DNA of 61,880 nucleotides from Bacillus sp. ISL-37 (GCF_018613315.1 NZ_JAGGQL010000013.1:1-61880), one strand, 5' to 3'. Positions 36,307 to 46,076 are shown, counted from the first letter of the stretch. Notes: a model not told the origin generated them from the sequence alone. Numbers and translations: made by a program.

Positions 36307-36383
36307 AAGGAGCATACCGATTACCCGGCCATTATGAACGGATTTATCCTCTGATTGGAAATTCCCAAACAAATCGTATAGAA

Positions 36384-36412
36384 AAAGCCATGGACCCTCC
36401 ATGGCTTTCTTG
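36384..36412 (+). terminator. Terminator after modB
   Basis: Stem AAAGCCATGG/CCATGGCTTT with an ACCCT loop. Confidence 0.82.
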
Positions 36413-36486
36413 CATTCTATTAGACTCTAAAGTGATGTATTCACCCATGCTTTTGAAAAGGAAAAAATCCAGGTTATAATACACTC

Positions 36487-37140
36487 TTATTCAAAGGTTA
36501 CAACGAGGTTGACGGGTGCCCCTATTTTCTTTTTATCCTTGTCAACGAGGTCCCCTGAGAGGAACTCCACTTTATCGAGGTTTTCAAGGTCATCCACGAT
36601 AAACCCAAGGCTTCCTTGCTTTTTTTGTCCGCCTGCAATTTCACCATGTAATTCTTCCAGGTAAAAATCATCTTCCCAAGTTTTGTGAATTGAATCATTT
36701 ATATTCACCATTGCCACCGGTCCAAAGTGATAACTTTCTTTGGTACTATTCTGTATTTCAACTCCAATTTTAACAAAATCAAATTCTTCATCATGTGTAT
36801 ATGGATGGAAGAAATCGATCAGGCTGTAATCAGGGATAAAGTGTAGCAACTTAATTTCTTTAACCTTATATTCAATACCATCGAGATTGAAAGTTTCATT
36901 GACTTCTTTAACCGCCTTAAGAGTTAATTCTCCTTTATCGTCAATTAAAGAATCCCCTGCTTTTTTCAGTTCCCTGTCGTCTGTGACTTGTGGATTAGGT
37001 ACAAATACTTCTGTATTTTTCTGTATTGGTTTTTCTGCAGATTTTTCAACAGATTTGATTTCGTCACTTGTATCAGCTTGTGCGAACGAACAACCATTCA
37101 GCAGTAAAACAGCTAACATTACCTGCAAATGTTTTTTCAT
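36487..37140 (-). CDS. Lipoprotein with DUF4352/DUF5068-like domain
   Basis: A 217-residue secreted lipoprotein: signal sequence MKKHLQVMLAVLLLNGC with lipobox LNGC at residues 14-17. After a charged linker, residues 75-215 form an Ig-like beta domain (FDFVKIGVEIQNSTKESYHFGP) seen in Bacillus DUF4352-type lipoproteins. It follows the alkaline phosphatase gene after a hairpin. Role unknown; co-expression in phosphate starvation is possible but unproven. Confidence 0.72.
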   Translation of the reverse strand: MKKHLQVMLAVLLLNGCSFAQADTSDEIKSVEKSAEKPIQKNTEVFVPNPQVTDDRELKKAGDSLIDDKGELTLKAVKEVNETFNLDGIEYKVKEIKLLHFIPDYSLIDFFHPYTHDEEFDFVKIGVEIQNSTKESYHFGPVAMVNINDSIHKTWEDDFYLEELHGEIAGGQKKQGSLGFIVDDLENLDKVEFLSGDLVDKDKKKIGAPVNLVVTFE

Positions 37141-37159
37141 TTTTAAAACCCCCTTTTCA

Positions 37160-37199
37160 TAAAATCTCCCGCAGATCCAAGGTTCGGCGGGAGATTTTC
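37160..37199 (-). terminator. Hairpin between alkaline phosphatase and lipoprotein genes
   Basis: AAAATCTCCCGC/GCGGGAGATTTT with a long loop. It is followed on the minus strand by only a short T tract, so some read-through into the lipoprotein gene is possible. Confidence 0.65.
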
Positions 37200-37206
37200 A
37201 AATTCA

Positions 37207-38595
37207 TTACTTTCTTTTGCCATTTTCAAGGATATCAAAAATGTTTTTCGCATTGTCAGTGTTGTCAATTTGTCCGTAGAAACGCTCTTTACCAGGACCG
37301 AATGCATATACTGGGACGTCTTCACCAGTGTGTCCACCGGTTGTCCAGCCGGTGTGTGAACGTTTATCGAAAATCTGTTCAATAGCGTTGTCAATGTCTC
37401 TGACTTTCTTTGTTGGAGCAATATCTTTAACAGCCTGAAGCTCTTCTGAAGTCAGCTCAGGGAGACCTACAGATTGAAAGTCAATATATTTTTTTAATGT
37501 ATCTTCAGCATCAGCACCGTTAGCAATTTCTGCAGCCATGAAATCTGGAGTGCGTTTTGCAGCTTTGATCGGTGCTCCAAACCAGTTATAGATTCCATCA
37601 GCACCAATGGAATATCCGCCAGTTGAATGGTCAGCAGTGGCCACAACTAAGGTGTGCTTGTCCTTCTTAGCGAATTCGATTGCTGCTTTGTATGCTTTCT
37701 CAAAATCTTCCATTTCGCTCATGGCAGCAACAATATCGTTGTCATGTCCAGCCCAGTCGACCTGGCTACCTTCTACCATTAAAAAGAATCCATCCTTATC
37801 CTTGTTTAAACGTTCGATTGCTGTTTTAGTCATATCTTCTAGGGAAGGAGTTTCTTCATTGCGATCGATCATCTTGTCCATTCCACCTGGTGCAAAAAGC
37901 CCCAGTACCTTTTCGTTCTTGTTTTTTAACAGGTCCTGTTTGTTCGTTACATAGCTATAGCCATCTTTCTGGAATTCCTCGGCCAGATTCCTGTCATTAC
38001 GAACAAAGTTACTTACTCCCCCGCCAAGCATTACATCAATTTTATGCTCACCATTAACCAGTTCATCATAATAATCGTCTGCAATAGAATTCATGTTTTT
38101 GCGGCTTTCATCATGCGCACCAAAAGAAGCTGGAGTGGCATGCGTAATTTCAGAAGTAGCAACAAGGCCAGTAGCTTTGCCGTTTTCCTTTGCAGCTTCC
38201 AAAACTGTCTTTACTTCTGACCCATCATTATCCACTGCAATTGCATTATTATAAGTTTTGATTCCAGCCGACATCGCTGTTGCAGCTGAGGCAGAGTCAG
38301 TTACGTTCTGTTCAGGGTCTTCCGGGTAAGTCATCTGGCTGCCAACAAGGTATTTGTCAAATTCCGTCTTCTCGGCTTCTGGAGTTTCAGGGTTGTCCTT
38401 CAAGTAGCGGTAAGCGGAAGTATAAGAAACTCCCATTCCATCACCGATTAAGAAAATAACATTCTTAATTTCTGAACGGTTATCTTTTCCTTTATTTTTT
38501 GCTTCTGCGTCAAAAGTACCTGCTAAGCTGCCGAACGCTACAGTGGATAGAACAGCGATCGGGAGAATCTTCTTTTTAAAATTTGCCTTAATCAT
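37207..38595 (-). CDS. phoA: Secreted alkaline phosphatase
   Basis: A 462-residue exported enzyme releasing phosphate from phosphomonoesters. A signal peptide (about 1-32, ending FDAEA) precedes the metal-site motif NVIFLIGDGMG; nucleophile Ser is in VTDSASAATAM (near 106); further ligands lie in HATPASFGAHDESR, DWAGHDND, VATADHSTGG and GWTTGGHTGEDVP. This is the PhoA/PhoB class of Bacillus. PhoP-type repeats are found just upstream. The gene letter is used in the B. subtilis PhoA/PhoB sense; which paralogue it is cannot be decided. Confidence 0.92.
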   Translation of the reverse strand: MIKANFKKKILPIAVLSTVAFGSLAGTFDAEAKNKGKDNRSEIKNVIFLIGDGMGVSYTSAYRYLKDNPETPEAEKTEFDKYLVGSQMTYPEDPEQNVTDSASAATAMSAGIKTYNNAIAVDNDGSEVKTVLEAAKENGKATGLVATSEITHATPASFGAHDESRKNMNSIADDYYDELVNGEHKIDVMLGGGVSNFVRNDRNLAEEFQKDGYSYVTNKQDLLKNKNEKVLGLFAPGGMDKMIDRNEETPSLEDMTKTAIERLNKDKDGFFLMVEGSQVDWAGHDNDIVAAMSEMEDFEKAYKAAIEFAKKDKHTLVVATADHSTGGYSIGADGIYNWFGAPIKAAKRTPDFMAAEIANGADAEDTLKKYIDFQSVGLPELTSEELQAVKDIAPTKKVRDIDNAIEQIFDKRSHTGWTTGGHTGEDVPVYAFGPGKERFYGQIDNTDNAKNIFDILENGKRK

Positions 38596-38648
38596 TACAA
38601 GACCTCCAGGAATGTTATTTACTACGACTTTTAATATACTGGAAAACT

Positions 38649-38676
38649 ATTAACCTCTTATTAACACAATGTAAAA
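38649..38676 (-). promoter_or_regulatory. Candidate PhoP box
   Basis: Read on the minus strand: TTTACA, 5 bases, TTAATA, 5 bases, TTAATA. The spacing and TT(A/T)A(C/T)A form fit the PhoP direct repeats upstream of Bacillus phosphate-starvation genes. A palindrome TTAACACAATGT/ACATTGTGTTAA overlaps it. Confidence 0.65.
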
Positions 38677-38754
38677 AAACATTGTGTTAATGTTAAGACT
38701 CTTCACAATTCCTTCATTTCACTTTTGGAAAAAATAAAAATAGCAGGTGATCAC

Positions 38755-39927
38755 TCACCTGCTACGAATTCTTCTTTTCTTTTTTTGTTTTCGATTCAGC
38801 ACCCACGCAATTGCAGCCAAAATAAACAACGCTGCACCCAGTAAGGTATTCATGGATAGCATCCCGCTTTGCTCAGGCTGTTCTGTGGTTTTCTTCACTT
38901 CGGGCTTTTTCTCTATCAAAGGCTTCAGTTCAACAGAATGAATCGTTTCCCCACTGCCGTTCTCTACTCTTAGTACGCCCCCGTCGTCTACCACTCTTTC
39001 ACTCTGTCCGTTCGGCTCAGTCAGATACATATCATCTCCAGCCTTGAATTTCAGGTTGCCGCTATTGAATTTCTCACCTTTCCTGATTTGAACTGAGTGA
39101 AAATTAGCAAAGCCGAAATCAAAGAGTTTTGAAGTATCTTCATAAATTTTACGTTTGTATTCTGATTTCAATAAAATGGCTGTCAACTTCAACTTCCCGT
39201 TATCAGCTGTGGTAGCAAGCGTCTGCTTCGATTGGTCCACAAAGCCTGTCTTTCCTCCCGTAACTCCTTCATAAGGAATTTCACCTTTTAACATACGATG
39301 ATGGGAAAGAATCGTTGTATCCCAAGACTCCCCATCCCACTCCAATTCCTTAGTACCAAAGATTTCCCGGAAATCAGGATTGTTAATTGCATAGTTTACT
39401 ATCATGCCTAGGTCCTTGGCTGTTGTATAATGATTTTCATCAAACAGGCCATGCGGATTGATGAAATGAGTATCCTCTATACCAATATTTGTCTCCAGGA
39501 ACTTATTTATATTTTCAGAGTAACTTTCTAAAGAACCGTCCAGGTGAATGGCAATTGCCAACGCGGCATCATTTCCTGAGTTGATCAGCATTCCCTGAAC
39601 CAACTTCTTTAAAGATACCTGTTCGCCAGGATTTAAATAAACCCTTGTACCATCAATATTCTCGATTTCCTCACTAACAATTACCTGCTCATCCAAGTCA
39701 GCTGTTTCAATAGCGTAAATGGCTGTTGCAATCTTTGTCAGGCTCGCAGGATACATCTTTGTTTCTTCATTTTTCCCGAATAGTATGGCACCCGATTGGG
39801 TGTCCATCAAAACAGCGGCCTCAGAAGTTAAGACAGGTGCAGGTGCATCTGCCTCTGCTTCAACCAATTCAGCAGAAGCATTCATACTTACAAATAACAA
39901 CATAAACAGAGCCAAAAATTTCCTCAT
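38755..39927 (-). CDS. D-alanyl-D-alanine carboxypeptidase (DacF-like)
   Basis: A 390-residue penicillin-binding protein trimming the peptidoglycan stem peptide. A signal peptide (1-19) is followed by the S11 peptidase motifs SLTK (near 62-65), SGN (near 116) and KTG (near 227). The C-terminal beta domain is followed by a membrane helix (MNTLLGAALFILAAIAWVL) and a Lys/Arg tail, so it is anchored at its C-terminus. ATG at 39927 is preferred to the adjacent TTG. It is close to the DacF/YrrR type; sporulation role not shown. Confidence 0.85.
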   Translation of the reverse strand: MRKFLALFMLLFVSMNASAELVEAEADAPAPVLTSEAAVLMDTQSGAILFGKNEETKMYPASLTKIATAIYAIETADLDEQVIVSEEIENIDGTRVYLNPGEQVSLKKLVQGMLINSGNDAALAIAIHLDGSLESYSENINKFLETNIGIEDTHFINPHGLFDENHYTTAKDLGMIVNYAINNPDFREIFGTKELEWDGESWDTTILSHHRMLKGEIPYEGVTGGKTGFVDQSKQTLATTADNGKLKLTAILLKSEYKRKIYEDTSKLFDFGFANFHSVQIRKGEKFNSGNLKFKAGDDMYLTEPNGQSERVVDDGGVLRVENGSGETIHSVELKPLIEKKPEVKKTTEQPEQSGMLSMNTLLGAALFILAAIAWVLNRKQKKKRRIRSR

Positions 39928-40131
39928 CAAACCACATCCAGTGTCCTATTCTCTCCAACCATTTTAACAGAATCTTGTCGAAAGGTGTTTGGTGTTATAA
40001 TTTTTTAATCAAACTGGAATAATCCGAAAGGTTTGTAAAGATTTAAAAACCTAGCCAAACTTATAATTCATTAAAAAGTACTTGTGAAGTCCGTTGGAGG
40101 TTGAATAAGCGAGACTCTGGAGAACTGATAC

Positions 40132-40345
40132 GTATTGGTGATTGTAAAGTTTTTGAAAATCGGGCACCAAGGATGGCTATTGGTGACCGCAAATGCCAGT
40201 TTTTTTAAAAATCGGAGCACCAATGATGCCTATTGGCGACCTTAAGAGTCAGTTTTTTGAAAATCAGGGCGCCAATGATGCCTATTGGTGAGAGGAAATG
40301 TGTAATTTTAAGAAAACAGGTCACCAATAAAGAACATCGGTGACC
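40132..40345. repeat. 52-53-bp-period hairpin array (CACCAAT/ATTGGTG type)
   Basis: CACCAA-type arms start at 40165, 40218, 40270 and 40322, and each hairpin (CACCAAT-7-ATTGGTG) is separated by a spacer with TTTTTTGAAAATC. A half unit begins at 40132. It lies between convergent-to-divergent minus-strand genes with no ORF inside; the rest of 39928-40414 has nothing else recognisable. Confidence 0.85.
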
Positions 40346-40414
40346 TAAATGTAAATACCTTTTAAAACAATTGACTAGCATTGACAGCCTAGCTCGTCAC
40401 CGACAGGGCTGTAC

Positions 40415-41608
40415 TCAATTCCTCCCGTTAAATACGATATTTTCGAGATAGGAAATATATACGTCATCCCTGACGAGTGCTGCTCCATATTCTCTTTTCA
40501 CAAAGCGTTCGGCTGCTTCAAAACTGTCAAAGGGGCCATGGCGCTCTTTACTTTCCTGCTGAACAAAATACCGGGTTCCATCCGTATAAATCAGAAACAT
40601 GTCCCGGTCACGATTCTCATACAGACATCCATTTTTCGATCCCTTTAGATTATAGGTATTTTTAAAAGCGTCCGGCTTTATTGGATCCAGCGGGAATGCT
40701 TGTTCAATATATCGGTTGTAAGCTTCCTTATTCATAGAACATCCAGAAGCTTTGGCGTGTCCGCCCCCTCCAAATTCGCCAGCGACAGCAGAGACATCTA
40801 CGTCATCATGAATTGTCCTGAAGCTTATTTTCTTTCCTCCCAAGTTCAAAATTGCTATATAGTCCAGATGTGGATACTCCTTGCCCAGTTCGTTCCCTAA
40901 TTCTGAATGATAGGATTCTGCATGAACGACCCCGCCGTATAAACCATCATTTTCAATTTGGATAATTTCGCGTTTTTTCCTCCTTATATATCGTTCGATC
41001 TTATCTTCTTCCATTTCAAGGAGCTTTTTTTCAAAATCATCATAATCAAAGTTATCCCCGGATTTAAGACGCGGTACCATCCGTTCTTCAAATTCTTCTA
41101 TTGATACCATAAAAAATAAGTCATTCAAATTCTTAGCTTTATAATTCTTGAGGAGGTCCCAGTCCCAGGTATCATATTGCCTGACAAGCTCAACAAACTC
41201 ATCAAGAGATCCATTTCTAACAAGATAATTCCCCTGTACTAAATATTCATATACTAGTGACGCCGCGCTTGTCAGTGTCCCGGATTCATCCTCCACTTTT
41301 ACCATACCCCAGCTATATTCATTGAAATTCAATGCTGTTTTATGGTGGTCTATCAGCTTTGCCTTTCCCCCATCTTTTACAAACTGATTGATTTTTTCAG
41401 TGACTTCATGGTTGACAGATAAATCTGTTATGTATAGATGGTCTTCCTTTTTCATCCGGTCATTCATTCGCTCGAAATATTTCTCCACCTGAAAATTAAG
41501 TCCAGAAACAGAATTATATCGGATATCTGCTTTGTCTCCGAATGCAAGCCTGAATAGAATTCCGCAGGCCACCCCATCCAAATCATTATGAGTAAATAAA
41601 CGGTACAT
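40415..41608 (-). CDS. nrnB: DHH-family nanoRNase/phosphoesterase NrnB
   Basis: A 397-residue cytoplasmic DHH-DHHA1 phosphoesterase that degrades very short RNA (nanoRNA) and pAp-like molecules. HNDLDGVACG near the start provides metal-binding Asp residues, LIDHHKT (near 85-91) is the DHH motif, and FGGGGHAKASGC (near 277-288) is the DHHA1 GGGH motif. Length and order match B. subtilis NrnB (YngD). ATG behind GGAGGAAAATATG. A predicted coiled segment with RRKKRE lies between domains. Confidence 0.92.
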   Translation of the reverse strand: MYRLFTHNDLDGVACGILFRLAFGDKADIRYNSVSGLNFQVEKYFERMNDRMKKEDHLYITDLSVNHEVTEKINQFVKDGGKAKLIDHHKTALNFNEYSWGMVKVEDESGTLTSAASLVYEYLVQGNYLVRNGSLDEFVELVRQYDTWDWDLLKNYKAKNLNDLFFMVSIEEFEERMVPRLKSGDNFDYDDFEKKLLEMEEDKIERYIRRKKREIIQIENDGLYGGVVHAESYHSELGNELGKEYPHLDYIAILNLGGKKISFRTIHDDVDVSAVAGEFGGGGHAKASGCSMNKEAYNRYIEQAFPLDPIKPDAFKNTYNLKGSKNGCLYENRDRDMFLIYTDGTRYFVQQESKERHGPFDSFEAAERFVKREYGAALVRDDVYISYLENIVFNGRN

Positions 41609-41746
41609 ATTTTCCTCCTTGGCTTGTATCTAATCTATAGTTTGTTTTTGCCCAGATAATCTATACAAGAGAAAATCAAAAAATTAGACAAGTTCAGCCT
41701 GGGGACGAGCATAGATATTTATAGAGGATAGTGAGGAGGTGAAAAA

Positions 41747-42196
41747 ATGCATTTCTTTGTGTTTAAAAGAAAAACATTATATTTTTTTGGCTTAATCGTT
41801 TTTATTGCCATCATGGGTTCTCTTTGGTTGAGCCTAAAGCCTGATGCCACTCCGGCAATAGGTGGGCAAAATGAACAAATCCGCGAAATTCACATGGTGA
41901 CAGGCGAGTTCAAATCTACCACGGATGATGGAAAGGAAATTGAAGCATACCGATGGGATCCAGGAACAATCTTTTTGGAAAAAGGAGAAAAGGTTCGTTT
42001 GAAGATACTGGGTGTCAACGGAAAAGAACATCCTTTCATCATTGAAGGAACGGATATAAAAGGCGTGGTGAAAAAAGGGGAAGAAACAGTCGTCCCTTTG
42101 CAGTTTGATAAAGAAGGAACCTACAGGCTGATTTGTCTGACCCACCCTTCAGCTGAACATAATGGGCCTATGATTGCCTATATCGTTGTCGATTAG
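41747..42196 (+). CDS. Membrane-anchored cupredoxin-like protein
   Basis: A 149-residue protein with an N-terminal membrane anchor (about 10-29) and an outward cupredoxin domain. Candidate copper ligands are His in GKEHPFII (near 97), then Cys and His in CLTHPSAEHNGPM (near 129-141), ending with Met, in the order seen in type 1 copper sites. It probably carries electrons or binds copper outside the membrane. GGAGGTGAAAAA precedes the ATG. The family member cannot be named exactly. Confidence 0.7.
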   Translation: MHFFVFKRKTLYFFGLIVFIAIMGSLWLSLKPDATPAIGGQNEQIREIHMVTGEFKSTTDDGKEIEAYRWDPGTIFLEKGEKVRLKILGVNGKEHPFIIEGTDIKGVVKKGEETVVPLQFDKEGTYRLICLTHPSAEHNGPMIAYIVVD

Positions 42197-42210
42197 ATAA
42201 TCGGTATTAT

Positions 42211-42580
42211 GTACCCTTATCGGAAGCTGAATCGCTGCATAAGGGTATCTTTTTCCACTTATTGTACCCTTATGGAAGGCAACATCGCTGCATAAGGGTA
42301 TCTTTATCAACTTATCGTACCCTTATGGGAGGCAACATCGCTGCATAAGGGTATCTTTTTCCACTTATCGTACCCTTATGGGAGGCAACATCGCTGCATA
42401 AGGGTATCTTTTTCGACTTATTGTACCCTTATGGGAAGCAACATCGCTGCATAAGGGTACCTTTATCAACTTATTGTACCCTTATGGGAAGCAACCTTGC
42501 TGTATAAGGGTACCTTTTTCGACTTATTGTACCCTTATGGAAGGCAACATCGCTGCATAAGGGGATCTTTATTAAAATCG
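42211..42580. repeat. Seven-unit 53-bp hairpin array (GTACCCTTAT/ATAAGGGTA type)
   Basis: Unit starts GTACCC are at 42211, 42264, 42317, 42370, 42423, 42476 and 42529, exactly 53 bases apart. Each unit contains TACCCTTAT and ATAAGGGTA arms, a loop with AGGCAACATCGCTGC, and a T-rich spacer. Differences between units lie mostly in the loop and spacer. A frame across it is an artefact. Confidence 0.93.
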
Positions 42581-42621
42581 AATCTATTGGATCGTCCTGA
42601 TGATCCCGCTTGGTACCACTG

Positions 42622-42647
42622 GAACAGGATATTGCATCCTGTTTTTT
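42622..42647 (+). terminator. Terminator after the 53-bp array
   Basis: Stem AACAGGAT/ATCCTGTT with an ATTGC loop and a T run; the likely end of transcripts from the cupredoxin gene. Confidence 0.8.
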
Positions 42648-42742
42648 CTTTTGGTTACACTTCTTAAATTGACACAAAACATACATAACACTATAAACAC
42701 GGTACTAATTTTCCTGATAGAATTATATACATAAAGAAATTC

Positions 42743-42914
42743 TTATATAACAGCAACAGAAAAACTCCACACAATTATATAACAGCCTTTAAATCCAGAA
42801 CCAAATATAAGCCTAAAATGCATATCAATGTTGTATTGTTCATTATTTCACAAATATGTCACACTCAATCTGTTATATCCGTAGTATGATAAAAGTGTGG
42901 TAACTGTTATATAA
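42743..42914 (+). promoter_or_regulatory. pflB control region with Rex-like site and four CTGTTATA elements
   Basis: TTATATAACAG occurs at 42743 and 42775, and its reverse CTGTTATAT at 42870 and 42904. Between them, 42836-42853 (TTGTTCATTATTTCACAA) matches the Rex palindrome TTGTGAA-4-TTCACAA in 14-16 of 18 positions. A -10 like TATGAT lies at 42885-42890 with no clear -35, suggesting activator dependence. Confidence 0.5.
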
Positions 42915-42939
42915 ACATCTACTTTAGAGGTGAATTTAA

Positions 42940-45165
42940 ATGGAACAATGGAAAGGCTTTAAAAATGGTGCTTGGCAGGAAGATATCAATGTTAGGGACT
43001 TTATTCTAAAAAACTTCTCTGAATATACCGGTGATTCCAGCTTCCTTGAAGGTGCAACTAAGGAAACGCTTCAATTATGGCAGCAGGTTATGGAATTAAC
43101 AAAGCAGGAACGTGACAATGGCGGTGTACTTGATATGGACACAAAAGTAGTATCCACCATTACATCCCATGGACCGGGCTATCTTGATCAGAACAAAGAA
43201 AAAGTTGTAGGCTTCCAGACCGATAAGCCATTTAAGCGTTCTATGCAGCCTTTTGGCGGCATTCGGATGGCAAAAGCAGCATGCGAGGCATATGGTTATG
43301 AATTGGATAAAGAAGTTGAAAAGATCTTTACTGACTTCCGTAAAACGCATAATCAGGGTGTATTCGATGTTTATACAAAAGAAATGCTCCAGGCGCGTAA
43401 AGCCGGAATCATCACTGGACTGCCAGATGCTTACGGACGCGGCCGCATCATTGGTGACTACCGTCGAGTAGCTCTTTATGGTGTAGATTTCCTGATGGAG
43501 CAAAAGAAGAAAGATCATGGAACGACTAGCAGTGTCATGACTGAGGACACAATGCGCCTGAGGGAAGAAATTTCTGAGCAATATCGTTCATTGAATGAAT
43601 TGAAGCAGCTTGCCCAGAGCTATGGCTATGATATTTCCAAGCCAGCATCCAATGCAGTGGAAGCATTCCAATGGGTCTACTTTGCATACCTGGCAGCAAT
43701 CAAAGAACAGAATGGAGCAGCAATGAGCCTTGGCCGTGTCGCAACATTCCTGGATATCTATATTGAAAGAGATCTGCAAAATGGAACACTTACTGAAAAA
43801 GAAGCACAGGAAATTGTCGATCATTTCGTCATGAAGCTTCGCCTGGTGAAATTTGCGCGTACTCCTGACTATAACGAGTTATTCAGTGGTGACCCAACTT
43901 GGGTAACTGAATCAATCGGCGGTATGGCGCATAACGGGCAATCGCTTGTAACGAAGAACTCTTTCCGCTTCCTTCACACACTTGATAATCTCGGACCGGC
44001 TCCAGAGCCAAACCTGACAGTGTTATGGTCACCTGCCCTGCCTGAGAACTTCAAGAAGTATTGTGCTGAGATGTCAATTAAAACGAGCTCAATCCAATAT
44101 GAAAATGACGATTTGATGCGCTGTGAATATGGCGATGACTACGGAATTGCCTGCTGCGTTTCCGCAATGGAAATCGGTAAGCAGATGCAGTTCTTCGGAG
44201 CACGCGCCAACCTGGCGAAAGCTTTGCTTTATGCAATCAATGGCGGTGTCGATGAAAAGCTTAAGATTCAAGTTGCTCCAGCTTTAAGTCCGATCACATC
44301 CGATGTGCTCGACTATAAAGAAGTTATGGCTAAATTCGATACTGTAATGGAATGGCTTGCCGGCCTTTACATCAATACTCTTAATGTCATCCACTACATG
44401 CATGATAAATATAGCTACGAAAGAATCGAAATGGCGCTGCATGATACAGAAGTCCTTCGCACAATGGCAACTGGAATTGCAGGCTTAAGCGTAGTAGCGG
44501 ATTCATTGAGTGCCATCAAGCATGCACAGGTAAAAGTAATCCGTGATGAAAACGGCATTGCAGTTGATTTTGAAACAGAAGGCTACTTCCCTAAATACGG
44601 AAACAACGATGACCGTGTGGACAGCATCGCAGTTGAACTTGTGAAAAACTTCATGACAAAGCTGCGCAAGCATCCAACATATCGCAATTCTGTTCATACA
44701 ATGTCTATTTTGACAATTACTTCTAACGTTGTTTATGGTAAAAAGACAGGAAATACACCGGATGGAAGACGTGCTGGTGAACCATTCGCGCCAGGTGCTA
44801 ACCCAATGCACGGCCGCGACACGAAAGGAACACTCGCTTCCCTGTCATCAGTAGCAAAATTGCCATACAGCTATGCATTGGACGGAATTTCCAATACATT
44901 CTCCATCGTGCCAAAAGCGCTTGGAAAAGATGAAGACAGCCGTACAAATAACCTAGTTTCCATTCTTGATGGCTATGCGATCAAAGATGGTCACCATTTA
45001 AACGTAAACGTGTTTAACCGAGAAACTCTATTAAATGCGATGGAGCATCCTGAAGAATATCCGCAGCTGACAATCCGTGTATCTGGATATGCAGTAAACT
45101 TCATCAAGCTTACACGTGAACAGCAGATGGATGTAATCAACCGGACTTTCCATGAAACAATGTAA
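42940..45165 (+). CDS. pflB: Pyruvate formate-lyase (formate acetyltransferase)
   Basis: A 741-residue glycyl-radical enzyme converting pyruvate and CoA to acetyl-CoA and formate in anaerobic growth. The catalytic cysteine pair is Cys405-Cys406 ([11 protein letters not shown]), and the radical glycine is Gly716 in [12 protein letters not shown] near the C-terminus. ATG after AGAGGTGAATTTAA. It is followed by its activase, with a hairpin between them. It makes the formate consumed by the formate dehydrogenase in this window. Confidence 0.97.
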   Translation: MEQWKGFKNGAWQEDINVRDFILKNFSEYTGDSSFLEGATKETLQLWQQVMELTKQERDNGGVLDMDTKVVSTITSHGPGYLDQNKEKVVGFQTDKPFKRSMQPFGGIRMAKAACEAYGYELDKEVEKIFTDFRKTHNQGVFDVYTKEMLQARKAGIITGLPDAYGRGRIIGDYRRVALYGVDFLMEQKKKDHGTTSSVMTEDTMRLREEISEQYRSLNELKQLAQSYGYDISKPASNAVEAFQWVYFAYLAAIKEQNGAAMSLGRVATFLDIYIERDLQNGTLTEKEAQEIVDHFVMKLRLVKFARTPDYNELFSGDPTWVTESIGGMAHNGQSLVTKNSFRFLHTLDNLGPAPEPNLTVLWSPALPENFKKYCAEMSIKTSSIQYENDDLMRCEYGDDYGIACCVSAMEIGKQMQFFGARANLAKALLYAINGGVDEKLKIQVAPALSPITSDVLDYKEVMAKFDTVMEWLAGLYINTLNVIHYMHDKYSYERIEMALHDTEVLRTMATGIAGLSVVADSLSAIKHAQVKVIRDENGIAVDFETEGYFPKYGNNDDRVDSIAVELVKNFMTKLRKHPTYRNSVHTMSILTITSNVVYGKKTGNTPDGRRAGEPFAPGANPMHGRDTKGTLASLSSVAKLPYSYALDGISNTFSIVPKALGKDEDSRTNNLVSILDGYAIKDGHHLNVNVFNRETLLNAMEHPEEYPQLTIRVSGYAVNFIKLTREQQMDVINRTFHETM

Positions 45166-45182
45166 ATAATACAAGTGTACCG

Positions 45183-45226
45183 AAACAGGAGTTTCCCTCC
45201 TTTCCCATGGCGGGAACTCCTGTTTT
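45183..45226 (+). terminator. Hairpin between pflB and pflA
   Basis: AAACAGGAGTT/AACTCCTGTTT with a CCC..GGG inner pair and TTTTAATG after it. It probably lowers pflA expression compared with pflB, or stabilises the pflB mRNA end. Confidence 0.7.
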
Positions 45227-45245
45227 AATGAAAGGAGAAATCATC

Positions 45246-45986
45246 ATGAACGGAAACATTCATTCTATTGAAACCTTTGGGACTGTAGACGGACCCGGGA
45301 TACGCTATGTCATCTTCACACAGGGGTGCCTGCTGCGCTGCCAGTTTTGCCATAATGCAGACACCTGGGAGATCGGCACAGGCAAACAGATGTCTGTTTC
45401 CGAAATTATTGATGATCTGAAATCCTATCTCCCATTTATTGAAGCATCTGGCGGCGGCATCACTGTAAGCGGCGGTGAGCCACTGTTACAAATTCCTTTT
45501 ATTACTGAACTTTTTAAGGAGTGCAAAAAGCTCGGAGTGCACACCACAATTGATTCTTCAGGTGGATGTTATTCAACCGCCCCTCTTTTTCAAGAGCAGC
45601 TGGCTGAGCTATTGAATTACACTGACCTGATTCTATTAGATTTAAAACATATCAATAGAAAAAAACATATCAAACTGACAGGTATGGCCAATGATCACAT
45701 CTTGGATTTCGCCCGCTTTTTATCTGATCATCAAGTTCCAATTTGGATTCGCCACGTTCTGGTCCCTGGGGTCTCAAATGAAATCGAGGATCTCTCGAAA
45801 TTAGGCGAGTTTATTGGCACACTGGAAAATGTAAAAAAGCTTGAGGTATTGCCGTATCACAAGCTTGGCGTTTATAAATGGGAAGCATTAGGGCTCCAGT
45901 ACCCTCTTAAGGATGTTGAACCTCCATCCGACGATGAAGTGGAGAATGCATATAAGCTATTGACAGCCCATATAGCAGTGAATTAA
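45246..45986 (+). CDS. pflA: Pyruvate formate-lyase activating enzyme
   Basis: A 246-residue radical-SAM enzyme that installs the glycyl radical on PflB. The 4Fe-4S motif is CLLRCQFC (about 28-35, C-x3-C-x2-C), followed by HNADTWEIG and GGGITVSGGEPL. The ATG at 45246 follows AAAGGAGAAATCATC; an earlier in-frame start lacks a site. Directly downstream of pflB in one operon. Confidence 0.95.
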   Translation: MNGNIHSIETFGTVDGPGIRYVIFTQGCLLRCQFCHNADTWEIGTGKQMSVSEIIDDLKSYLPFIEASGGGITVSGGEPLLQIPFITELFKECKKLGVHTTIDSSGGCYSTAPLFQEQLAELLNYTDLILLDLKHINRKKHIKLTGMANDHILDFARFLSDHQVPIWIRHVLVPGVSNEIEDLSKLGEFIGTLENVKKLEVLPYHKLGVYKWEALGLQYPLKDVEPPSDDEVENAYKLLTAHIAVN

Positions 45987-46014
45987 CAGCAGGATACTCT
46001 CCTGCTGTTTTTCT
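45987..46014 (+). terminator. Terminator after pflA
   Basis: Stem AACAGCAGGA/TCCTGCTGTT followed by TTTCTCT. Confidence 0.85.
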
Positions 46015-46076
46015 CTGCATACATTTTTGATAGTTTTTTAGTATCATAGTGGTAATAGTTTTTGTGGAGGTACTTT

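Noticed and set aside
42211-42580. CRISPR array
   Set aside because: The repeats have no variable spacers; the whole 53-bp unit is alike, and no cas genes are present.
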